Assembly (NCBI RefSeq): GCF_002218045.2 | Contig: NZ_AP018686.1 | Coordinates: 248,001 to 312,000, forward strand | Source of the DNA: Vibrio rumoiensis | Lineage (GTDB): Bacteria; Pseudomonadota; Gammaproteobacteria; Enterobacterales; Vibrionaceae | Direction: 5' to 3' | Length of the DNA: 64,000 nt | In this document: positions 18,191 through 27,717 of the stretch, in pieces | Numbering within the stretch: position 1 is the first letter of the stretch | Layout of the letters: every line of letters starts with the position of its first letter | Made by a program: the position numbers and the translations under genes | The notes under the pieces: model-generated | Told to the model about the DNA's origin: nothing | What the model saw: the letters and a program-made list of their open reading frames with translations, nothing else | The model's database searches: none

Positions 18191-20505
18191 TTAAATCGGC
18201 CTTGTTTGAATGGTAGATTTCTTCTTATTGGTTGTCGTTGTTTGTTTGGTCGCCGTAGCTGATGTTGGTCTAGAAACAGTACTAGTTGCTGCTTGCGCCT
18301 GATCTTCGCTTGGTTTTGGCTCGGAAGCAGAAGGTGCAGCATCACTTGTTTTGGCCTCTAGTGTTGGTGATTTTTTAGCAACAGTCGGTGCTGATTTCTG
18401 TGACTTTCCAGAGCGAAGTGCTTGTAATACTTTATCTCTAGGGCCGTCGGCAATGATTTGGCCTTGTTCCATGACTATTAAACGATCGACTAAGTCTAAC
18501 ATGCCAGTTTTATGCGTAATTAAGATTAGAGTTTCACCTTTATTAAAGTTACGCAATTGGCGCTTGATGAACATCTCCGTACGGTTATCCATACTACTGG
18601 TTGGTTCATCCATGATCATTACTGGTGGTTTACCTAATAGTGCACGTGCAATGGCAATCGCTTGACGTTGACCACCAGATAAAGCGGCACCACCTTCGCC
18701 AATTTGTTTTTCTAAACCAGCGCTGTCCTTTTGTGTAAAGCTTGTTACGCCAGCGCGTTCAGCGGCAAGAATGATATCTTTATCACTGGCAAGAGGGCGT
18801 CCAAGTGCAATGTTGTCACGAATGCTACCGTAAAACAGAGTAATATCTTGCGGTACACAACCTAAATTACGGCGTATATCGATCTGATGTAACTGCTTAA
18901 TATCTGTATCATCAATTAAAACGGTACCTGAGGTTGGTTGGTATAATCCCATCAAGATACGCTCTAACGTCGTTTTACCTGAACCAATACGACCGATAAT
19001 ACCAATGCGCTCACCTGGATTAATTGTCAGGTTAATATTTCTTAACGAAGGCGAGGTTGCATTCGGGTAGGTGAAGTTCACATTATCAAATTGGATCTTA
19101 CCTTTGATAATAGGACGGTGGATATAACGCTTGCCCGGTTCTTGCTCAGTTGGCATTTGCATTAAGTTGTCGATAATACCCATCGCAGATTTGGCTTGGT
19201 TATAGCGAGTTGATAGCATCGCTACTTGTATCATCGGGCTAACTGCACGTCCACTTAGCATGGTAGCTGCAATTAAACCACCCATGGTTAGGTCGCCATT
19301 TCCTATTAAGTAAACACCGACAACGATCATTGCTACGTTCAAAAATTGTTGAACGAACCCCGCTGTATTTTGCAGTGAATCTGTAAGACGACGAGACTTT
19401 AAGCTCCAGTTTGCCATGTGGGCAACGGCTTCTTCCCAACGATATTGATACTGACTTTCAGCACCAAACATTTTTAATGTTTCAAGACCAGATAAGCTCT
19501 CAATAAGATTTGAGTTTTTTTGTGAAGCTAAGCGAGAACCTTCTTCAATAGTGCGTCTTAATGGCTTTTGTACAATAAAACTGTAACTGATCAGAATGAT
19601 CACACCAATTAAAGGAACTATAGCTAATGGGCCTGCAATGAATGCAATTACGAGCATAAATAACAGAGCAAATGGCAAATCAATTAGAGTGGTAATACTA
19701 GCAGAGGTAAAGAAATCTCTGATTGATTCAAATTCTTGCATGTGTCTTGCAAAAGCACCAACGGAAGGGGGCTTAGATTCTAGACGAGTTCCCATTACAT
19801 GACTAAAGATTTTTGAAGAAATCAAAATATCCGATTTCTTTCCCGCCACATCTAAGAAATAGCTACGCATCATTTTAAAATAAAATCAAAATGAAGATGA
19901 TAAAACACCAACAGCTAGTACCCAAAGTGAGTCATAGGCCAGGTTAGGAACAATTTTGTCATATACTAAGCGTGAAAATAATGGGGCACTTATGGCAAAG
20001 ATATTAATTAAGATCGAGGCAATGAATACGTCGCGGTAAATTTTACGTGATTGCCACAGCGTGCTCCAGAACCAATGACCATCGTTGTTTTTCAGAACTT
20101 CAGGGACCTTTCATCGTAACGGAAGCTCTTTTAACCAAAATAGTTGGCCTGTGTATTGTTTATTAAGTTCTTCTAAACGAACCCATTCTTGAGTGTTGTC
20201 ATCATTTTGCGACAAGATTACTTCAGCTTCGTTCTTCTCGTAATCGACAGACAAGATAACGCATGCGTCACCATTTTAAGCAATGCAACTACCGGTAAAA
20301 GTAGTGGTGGTAAATCATTAAGTGGCAACTCTTCAAGCTTAGCATTTAAGCCCGCGGTTGCTGCAGCGCGGGGGAATAAATGTACAGTTAGTAAACCATC
20401 TTTGAGTGGTAAGCCTGCAACGAGCGCGTCAGGTGAATTGGCTTGGCCGTAATAACGACTGATATAATCGAGCGAATTTAATAGCGGATCTTTTATGGTA
20501 TTCAT
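18191..20505 (-). pseudogene. lapB: Type I secretion ABC transporter LapB, frameshifted, with an extended C-terminal tail
   Basis: Inner-membrane ABC exporter (HlyB/LapB type) that powers adhesin secretion. It starts MNTIKDPLLNSLDYISRYYG with a C39-like domain; no catalytic cysteine was identified, and LapB-type exporters normally lack one. Six-helix membrane domain and a complete nucleotide-binding domain follow: Walker A GRIGSGKTT, signature LSGGQRQAIAIARALL, Walker B VMIMDEPTSSMD, switch histidine LILITHK. Frame breaks lie near 20280, 20113 and 19890; the rest is open. After the usual end of the NBD (RDKVLQALRSGK) there is an extra ~70-residue Lys/Thr/Pro/Ala-rich tail. Its ATG overlaps the lapD stop (TAATG), suggesting translational coupling. 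Confidence 0.87.
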
Positions 20506-22443
20506 TATGCCTGACCTTCAGTAACATTATTAATTTGCTCAGTAACAAAACCTTGGAAACCACCAAGTTCAAGTTCGATCAGTTTGTTTTTCTGTTCTAT
20601 TGTTTCTACACGAGAAGCAATAGTGGTGATTGATAAGTTGGCGGCAGTACGTGCAATGGAGAAAACAACATCTGCTTTTTCGTTATCATCTATTTGAGTA
20701 GTGTAGGCAAAATCCAATTTGACATAAGCAGGGCGGTAGGCATTGAGATAGTCAATCGAACCAAAGTTATGACCAAAGTTATCGATACCAAAACTGTATT
20801 TATGTGAAGTAATGATGTTACACAGTAGTTTGGTGTTATCTGGCTGCTTAATAAAGCAAATTTCAGGAATCTCAAACAATATGCGGTTGGCATATTCAGG
20901 ATTGCTTTCCATTTTTTGGCTTAACCAGCGCATAAAGCCAGTATCATTAACACTGCTTTGAGTTAAGTTAACTGCAATTGGATATTTCGGATCGTATATA
21001 TCGACTTGCTCAAATACTGCGTCGATGATGTACATATCAAAGTCTTGGCCTTTATCTAGGCTTTCAAGGGCATTCAAAAAGCTACCTGCTGAATAGCGAG
21101 TGTCGTCTTTTTGTATAGCAGCAAATACTTCTTGGTGGAGCATTTGATTATTGCTGTCGATAGCTTTCTGGTAGTTGAAAATAAATTCTTTATTAGCAAT
21201 GGCTTCATCTACGATGGCTTTCCATTGTTGTTTACCAAAGTTTGGTTGGCTTTCATCACTGTCTGCAAGAACCAAGAACATTGGTTCTTCGCGATTAGCA
21301 CGAGCTTGTACTAAGCCGTTATCAGCGCGAGCAAGGAGATCTGAAATACTGTCGTCAGTTTGCTTCATAATTAAAGCAACAGCAGCTTGAAGTGGGGCAA
21401 TATCAAGTGGATCGTTTTGTAATTCGGCGACACGGTTAAGCATAGCGCGACCCAACTCAAGCATATCTTCATCTGATATGTTTGGAGCTAATAGCATAAA
21501 CTCAGAATTGTTTAAACGAGCAATATTGAACTCATCTGAAGAAATTTCCATTAATGATGCAGCAAAGCTACGAGTCAGTTCATCACCTTGGATATATCCT
21601 TCTTTTTCATACACGTCATCAAGTTGATCGACCTTGAGAAGGGCAATACCACCTGTTGACCCGCTTTCAATCCAAGATTTAAGTTGAGTCATCATGTATT
21701 TGCGATTAGCCAATCCTGATACTGGATCTTGGTACGCACGAACACGTAGTTTGTTTTTCTTCTGATTGTTGTTCAAAGTGTGTACGCAGTTGCTTGGTTA
21801 TTTGATTAAATACTGAAACGACATCATTTAATTCTCGGTATTTAGAGGTTTCCAATACTTCATCAAATTTATTGTTAGCAAGATTTTGAGCGCTAACTTG
21901 GATAATCTGTAACGGTACTAAAATTCGACGGAATACTATCGATAATCCTACAATCAGAATCACGCCACAAAATGTTAGAGCAAAAAGAATAGATTTAGTG
22001 TTATTCCACAGCTTTTCATAAACAAAGGTAGGGCGATTGATTACTTTTAGATTGGCTAATGGTTGCCAGTTAGAGCTGATTTGTACCGTTTTCTGGATAG
22101 GTTTAATATTCGATAATGTCATAAACCAACTAGGTATAGAATTTTTGGGTTCTTTGAAATTGAGCTTAATGGCTTCACTCGATGTAATTGATATCAGAGT
22201 TGTCGATTGATAGTTATGATTATCAAATATTTTCTTGATAATAGTTTGAGCTTCTTCTAAGTCGTCACCTTGTAGATAAGGTGAAAGAGCAAAAGTGGCA
22301 GCATTTAATGTGTCATCGAAGCGAACCGTTTGTTGTTCGATTAAGTCGTTACGCGTGTGATGGAATTCAAGGGCAAATAAAACTACGGATATAGTGATAA
22401 AAATCCCCATACTCCAAGTTAATAGCTGTTTGTACAATGTCAT
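20505..22443 (-). pseudogene. lapD: LapD c-di-GMP receptor, first copy, frameshifted
   Basis: Transmembrane c-di-GMP receptor that holds LapG inactive at high c-di-GMP. Start MTLYKQLLTWSMGIFITISVV with GAGAAA upstream. The periplasmic LapD/MoxY domain contains PSWFMTLSNIKPIQKTVQISSNW. A second membrane helix (ILFALTFCGVILIVGLSIVF), HAMP (ILVPLQIIQVSAQNLANNKFDE), degenerate GGDEF (RLNNSEFMLL) and degenerate EAL (LHQEVFAAI, FGIDNFGHNFGSIDYL) follow. A frame change near 21745 splits it just before the GGDEF domain. Its order between lapC and lapB, and its 1-bp overlap with lapB, tie it to the exporter. A paralogue lies at 13411-15376. Confidence 0.88.
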
Positions 22444-22546
22444 ATCATTTCTCATTAAATAATTATGGTAATAGACCAAGAGAGATAAACTGATTTTTTC
22501 GACTGAAAACCAACTTGCAGAAATCGTTATAATGACTTGATGATGC

Positions 22547-23938
22547 TTATTGTTCTCTTAGTGCAGAATTGGTGGCTTTGAGAACCGGTTTTAATAGGTA
22601 GCCCATTACGGTGCGTTTGCCGGTAATAATATCGGCCGAGGCAGTCATACCAGGAATAATTGGTAAGGATGCTCCGTCTTTATTGGTTAAAGCACTTTCA
22701 TTGGTTCGAATTTTAACCTGGTAGAAGCTATTACCTTCGTCATCTTGAATCGTGTCTGCACTGATTGTTTCAACCGTACCTTCAAGGCCACCGTAGGTAG
22801 AGAAGTTGTAGGCGGTAAATTTAATTAATGCTGGTAATCCAGGTGTAAGAAACCGATATCTTGAGGGGCAATTTTCGCTTCAATGAGTAAGGTATCTTCT
22901 GTTGGTACAATCTCGATTAAATCCATACCAGGCTGGATAACTCCACCGATAGTATTGATATAAATTTTTTGAATAGTGCCGGTAACAGGTGAGGTAACGA
23001 CGGTGCGGTTTACTTTATCTTGTAATCCAACTTGAGATTCACTTTGGCTAGATAATTGTGCACTGACCTTATTTAATTCGTTTTGATTATCACTACGATA
23101 CTTTAGAGCAATGTCTAAGTATTTTAATATCGCTTCATGGACTGCAGATTCAGCAACCGGGATCTGCATTTTGGTTGAAGTCAAATCACGACGAGTATCA
23201 ATCAACTGACGACGTAATTTTAACAATTCAATTTCGGGGACCACGCCATCTTTTGCTAATGGCTCTGTTATATTAAATTCGTGACTTGCCACATTATAAC
23301 TACTTTGTAGGCTTCTATAACGTGAGCGGTTTTCATCTAGTTCACGTTGTTTTTGTGTGACCTGTTGTCTTGCAACTGACAATTGGTTCTCAAGGTTAGA
23401 CACGTTACCTTGATATTCACTTAACTGACGAGTAACCAATATTGGGTGCTTTTTTGCAAAATCTTCATCGAACATAGGAAGAATTGACTCATCTACAATA
23501 ACGCTATCTTCCCAATTACTGGTTTGCTTCGCTTTTTTCGTATCAATTTTTACGGCAGAAATTTGTGCTTTTAGACGAAATTGGTCGGCTTGCATATTGG
23601 CAATATCAGCTTTGCCTTGAAAGTCAGAGCGCGCTTGTGTCATCAATTAAAAGTAGACGTTGGCCTTTTTTAACCGGTTGGCCTTCACGAACAAGCACTT
23701 GTTTAACAATACCACCCTCAAGGTTTTGTATCACTTGCATCTGAGTGGATGGAATAACTTTAGCCGTTCCTGTCGTTACTTTATCAAGCTTAGTCAGAGA
23801 TGCCCAAATGATCGCGATAATAAAAAAAGCCACGATTGTCCAGAGCATGATTTTGGTCGTATAAGTGGTGCTTAGCATTAATGCTGATGACTTATCATCG
23901 ACGAAGTCTAGTTGTTCGGTGGTGAGTTTTTTTTTCAT
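22547..23938 (-). pseudogene. lapC: Type I secretion membrane fusion protein LapC (HlyD family), frameshifted
   Basis: Periplasmic adaptor linking LapB to LapE. A short cytoplasmic N-terminus, one membrane helix (IMLWTIVAFFIIAIIWASL) and then the HlyD biotinyl-lipoyl motif (IQNLEGGIVKQVLVREGQPVKKGQ) are followed by a long coiled-coil hairpin. The second lipoyl half (VTSPVTGTIQKIYINTIGGVIQPGM) follows. Frames change near 23640 and 22840. The C-terminal beta region (LPIIPGMTASADIITGKRTVMGYLLKPVL, ending ALREQ) stops at 22547. It is the first gene of the cluster, ~105 bp before lapD. Its promoter should be in 23939-24133, directly beside the IS630 element. Confidence 0.87.
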
Positions 23939-24219
23939 TGAATTACCAAGAGCAAGCGAAGCTTATTACCCAATAGATAGTGTTGTGTTAGTCATGCGTT
24001 AGTGATGAACTATTTTATCATCAACTTTGTAAGAATAATCACTGCGATAAATGATGACATCTTTTAATTTATATTATATAGAAATAATGTTTTAAGTCAC
24101 CTATATTCACAGTTGCGAATATATTAATGATTATATACCCGTGATCATTGAAGATGCTTGATTTTATCCTTGAACAGGATCATGCTACCAAACATGAAAA
24201 TAGAACTTTCCAACCAAAA

Positions 24220-24227
24220 GAAAAAAC
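24220..24227. repeat. 8-bp target site duplication of IS66, left copy
   Basis: GAAAAAAC at 24220-24227 is repeated as GAAAAAAC at 25802-25809, directly flanking the IS66-type element. Eight base pairs is the known IS66 target duplication length. Confidence 0.9.
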
Positions 24228-25801
24228 GTAATCGTTCACCAAGGTAACTTGACTCGATATTAACGGGGGGAACAGCCTATAGATCAAAGATGTTGGGGTA
24301 CGGTCTCTTCGCCACAACAGCCGTGATGATCTCACTCAACACTGACATTGCCGACAAGCCACGTTTTTTGCAGGTTTCGATGAGGGTATGTATCCTACTG
24401 CGGAATTTATCGCCTGCATCCGAGGTCGTTCCGAAGCTGATTTTCCTTTGGATTACAAAACCTCTAATACATCGCTCAGCTTCATTATTGGTTAAGGGGA
24501 TTGACACTTTCTTGAGGAAAACCCACAAGCTCTCTCTATGTTTGAGCAGTAACTTGCATCGCCCCCGATATCGCTTGACCATGACATCAGTCCCTTTGCT
24601 CAACCAATGATCGAACGATTTCTGCAACCTACGCATTCTTCGTAAGTATAGCGCATAATTTAACTCATCTTGTTCATAACGATGCCGAGTATGGAAAATG
24701 GCGTTCGTCAGCAAACAAAGATGTCTGCCAATATAAGCGGTGTGGCCACCGCCACTATAATCCGCCATTTGCTGAAGGTTACGCTTCACATGTGCCCAAC
24801 ATAACTGATGACGGTCTGCGGCTATCCAGTTATAGCTAGGGCACTGGTCGCTGACCACAATGCCTGCATAGTCTTCATCAATGACCTTTTCGCTGATGAG
24901 GTCGAGCGCGAATAAAGTATTTGCTCATAGACAAGGTCATCACTTGCCACTAACCAACACCAGCGAAGGCTTTGTTCATCATTTCTGTGATGAGAGGTCT
25001 CGTCAGCATGAATCAAAGGCGCTTTCTTTAATGCTTGTTTTATCGCTTGATGTAATGGCGTTAGCATTGAAGCGACTTTCGTTTGAGCTTCGCTGATCGC
25101 GCCAACTGAAAAGGTTGTGCCAAGCTGTTCTTTGAGAAGAGATTGGATTTTTCGAACACTGAGGTGATATTGCCCCGCAAGAACCCCAATGTAACTTAAT
25201 AAGTTAGCCCTATAATCCCTTGTGATGCATCGTCAGGCTTTTGAGCTTTGACGGCTTCTTTGCAATGCCGACATTGACCTGAAAATAAACGGTATTCGGT
25301 GATATCGACAGTGGGCTTGGGAATATCAAAGACTTGGTGTCGGTAGTAAGGGCCGTCATGAACATCAATGTCAGACTGTTCGCAACAAGGACAACTATCA
25401 GGAAGCAATCAATAATGATATCCGTGTCTTTTAACGGGGAAAGTTTTCGTTGATGCCCTGTGTGGCCTTTTTTAGCTCCTCTCGAATTGCGACCACCAGA
25501 GCTTTCATCTTTTTTCGCTCATGGCGATCTTTAGGACTGTCTGATGAGGGCGATTTTGAAGAGTTTTTGGAGCTAGTGGTAAGCTTATCTTCATAGTGCC
25601 TGAGCTGCTCCCACAGCTCATCAATAAGCACCTTAGCCTCATTCAGATCAGAGACTTTAGGTGGTGCGTCTTGGTATTTAGGAGCTTTTTTTCTAGTCAT
25701 ATAACTATGATGAAGCTCAAAAATGATCACTCAATACCTAAAGTGGGATCAAGTGCTAGAGGTCACAGTTTTTATGTCAATAGGGTTTGGTGAACACTTA
25801 C
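24228..25801 (-). mobile_element. IS66-family insertion sequence inserted in IS630
   Basis: 1574 bp. The ends are imperfect inverted repeats: GTAATCGTTCACCAA on the left, and GTAAGTGTTCACCAA as the reverse complement of the right. They begin with GTAA like other IS66 elements. One large transposase gene is present with no tnpA or tnpB, which suggests the single-gene subgroup. Flanked by the 8-bp duplication GAAAAAAC. Confidence 0.88.
24277..25700 (-). pseudogene. IS66-family transposase (TnpC), frameshifted
   Basis: About 475 residues in four frames. Start MTRKKAPKYQDAPPKVSDL, then an N-terminal helical region with SSKNSSKSPSSDSP. A zinc-binding region follows (PDSCPCCEQSD, FSGQCRHCKEAV). 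Next come the DDE core (ADETSHHRNDEQSLRWCWLV, VVSDQCPSYNWIA, RHQLCWAHVKRNLQQMA) and the final glutamate segment PLTNNEAERCIRGFVIQRKISFGT. Frames change near 25415, 25190, 25075 and 24865-24910. As given it cannot make a full transposase. The target duplication is still perfect, so the insertion itself is recent. Confidence 0.85.
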
Positions 25802-25809
25802 GAAAAAAC
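25802..25809. repeat. 8-bp target site duplication of IS66, right copy
   Basis: GAAAAAAC, identical to 24220-24227. Confidence 0.9.
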
Positions 25810-26857
25810 AACTTGAACGGATGCACGATTCATCTCGTGACCGTCGAGTATGTGATCGTATCAAAGCTGTCGTGCTTGCTTCTGAAGGTTGGTCTGTTTC
25901 TATGATTTCGCAAGCATTGCGAATTCATCAAACGACGGTGACTCGTCATATCAATGACTATTTACAGTCTGAAAAATTAAAACCCGAAAATGGTGGCTCA
26001 CAAAGTAAACTCAATGCCGATGAAACGATGGCATTAATTGAGCATCTTGCTGAAAATACCTATTTTCATACTCACCAGATTGTTGAGTACGTCCAGAATC
26101 AATTCCAAGTCACTTACACTGTCGCTGGAATGAATAAATGGTTACACCATAATGGCTTTTCCTATAAGCAACCTAAAGGTGTTCCACACAAACTTAATCC
26201 TGAAGCTCAAGAAGCTTTTATTCAGCATTATCAAGAGCTGAAGCAACTCAATGAACCGATTTTATTTATGGATGCAGTGCATCCAAGCCAAGCGACTAAA
26301 ATCACTTACGGTTGGATCCGCAAAGGTGAAGATAAAGTAATTGAAACGACCGGTAGCCGTACACGATTAAACTTTGTCGGTGCACTGAATCTAACGGATA
26401 TATCTACGACAGTGACCGAAAGTTATGAAACGATTGATAGTGAAAGTATTGCCCGTTTCTTTTGGAAACTGAAAAAGCTCATTATCCATTAGCAAAAGAT
26501 TCATGTAATTTCGATGGTGCCGGTTATCACCGAAGTCAGCTGGTAAAAGATTTTGCTCGGATGCTCAATATCGAACTGCATTATTTGCCCCTTACAGTCC
26601 AAATTTGAATCCAATAGAACGACTGTGGAAGGTCATGCATGAGCATGCCAGAAATAATGTTTACTTCCCGACAAAAGCATCCTTTAAGGATGCAATAAAT
26701 CGATTTTTTGATGTGACTTTGCCCAAAGTTGCAGGCTCACTGACAACTCGAATTAACGACAATTTTCAGGTTTTGAAATCTGCAACTTCAAGTTAATTGG
26801 GTATAGACTGTTATGTCCTACATTACCTACATGATGTTTGGATTGGTTAAAACAGTG

Positions 26858-26898
26858 AATAAAACGATTGTTAGTGGTATAATTACAATCGTTTTATT
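26858..26898. terminator. AT-rich perfect hairpin upstream of the adhesin gene
   Basis: AATAAAACGATTGT (26858-26871) pairs perfectly with ACAATCGTTTTATT (26885-26898) around a 13-nt loop. It could act as a bidirectional terminator or a regulatory stem. It lies about 170 bp before the adhesin ATG. Confidence 0.5.
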
Positions 26899-26922
26899 TC
26901 TATCTAGCAGAACTATTGTTTA

Positions 26923-26950
26923 ACCTCTATTGTGATATAAATATAGAGGT
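26923..26950. promoter_or_regulatory. Inverted repeat in the adhesin promoter region
   Basis: ACCTCTAT (26923-26930) and ATAGAGGT (26943-26950) are separated by 12 nt. The spacing suits a dimeric regulator or a short RNA hairpin. No specific regulator is recognised. Confidence 0.35.
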
Positions 26951-27544
26951 GTTCTTACTTTTGCTTAAGCTTGTTTATTGCTGCTTTAAGATTAAATTCC
27001 TATAAATATAAGATTGGCTTATCCTGGTTTTAAGGAAACAATCAACTAACAGATTGAGTTATCTATGGAAAATAATATCCCTTCTTCAAATGTCACCAAT
27101 GTTAACGTTGAAAGTGGTTCAGTTTTTGTCATTAAAGCTGGTCAGGGAGCTGTATTGGTTACAGGAAATTATCAGTTGAAGTCTGATGAGGTTTTATTGG
27201 TGACTCCAGAGGCAAACGCAACTGTCTCTGGACAAGGACAACAAGTACACATCCATAATACTCAATCGGCCGTATCTATTGTACCAAATGCAACTGGGCC
27301 TGTGGCGACTACATTGGGACCACAAGTTCAAATTAACGCTGAAAATGCACAAAATGCGAATTTTACTGAATCGGATATTGCGAATATCCAACGCTCGGTA
27401 ATGAACCTGCAAGATCCTAGTCAAGATATTATGAACCCTGTAAATTCGGATGAACAAGGTTCTCAATCAAATCAAACTGATGATATTGCCGCTATTCAGC
27501 AAAGTATTTTGGCAGGACAAGATCCAACTCAAGAAGCAGAAGCA

Positions 27545-27556
27545 CCAGCAGCAGGT
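27545..27556 (+). other. LapG-type cleavage motif PAAG in the adhesin
   Basis: CCA GCA GCA GGT encodes PAAG at residues 161-164, just after the retention module. LapG proteases are known to cut between the two alanines of (T/A/P)AAG-type motifs. The presence of lapG and two lapD genes in the same region supports the call. Confidence 0.75.
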
Positions 27557-27717
27557 GAGGGCGCGGGCGACACCGCTAATAACTCTTTTGTATCGATTGA
27601 CTACAATTATGACGCTGTTTTAACTCACGCGGGATACGATACTAAAGGTTTTGAACGTGAATACCGTGATGAAGAAGATGAACGAGGCGTTCTTATTGCT
27701 GACGGTGGTGAAAACCT

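Larger units (their letters stand above)
24194..26796 (+). pseudogene. IS630-family transposase, split by IS66 and frameshifted
   Basis: The first part (24194-24227) reads MKIELSNQKKK. It rejoins at 25810 as QLERMHDSSRDRRVCDRIKAVVLASEGWSVSM, with a helix-turn-helix. The DDE core is seen as LFMDAVHPSQ, DGAGYHRSQLVKDF and SPNLNPIERLWKVMHEHARNN, whose acidic residues are the IS630 catalytic set. Beyond the IS66 insertion there are frame changes near 26474 and 26505-26590. It ends VAGSLTTRINDNFQVLKSATSS at 26796. Not functional as given. Confidence 0.85.
24134..26805 (+). mobile_element. IS630-family element interrupted by an IS66-family element
   Basis: The left end TATACCC...TTGAAGATGC (24134 on) matches the reverse complement of the right end, TATACCC...CTTGAAGTTGC (ending 26805). 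This is the TA-bounded form expected for IS630-type elements. The transposase start lies at 24194, and the rest of the gene resumes at 25810 after the inserted IS66. Removing 24228-25801 and one copy of the 8-bp duplication restores the frame exactly. It sits in the gap between the divergent lapC and adhesin genes. Confidence 0.85.

Noticed and set aside
24121..24227. Stretch first read as plain intergenic DNA after lapC
   Set aside because: It proved to hold the left end and first codons of the IS630 element, which rejoin in frame across the IS66 insertion.
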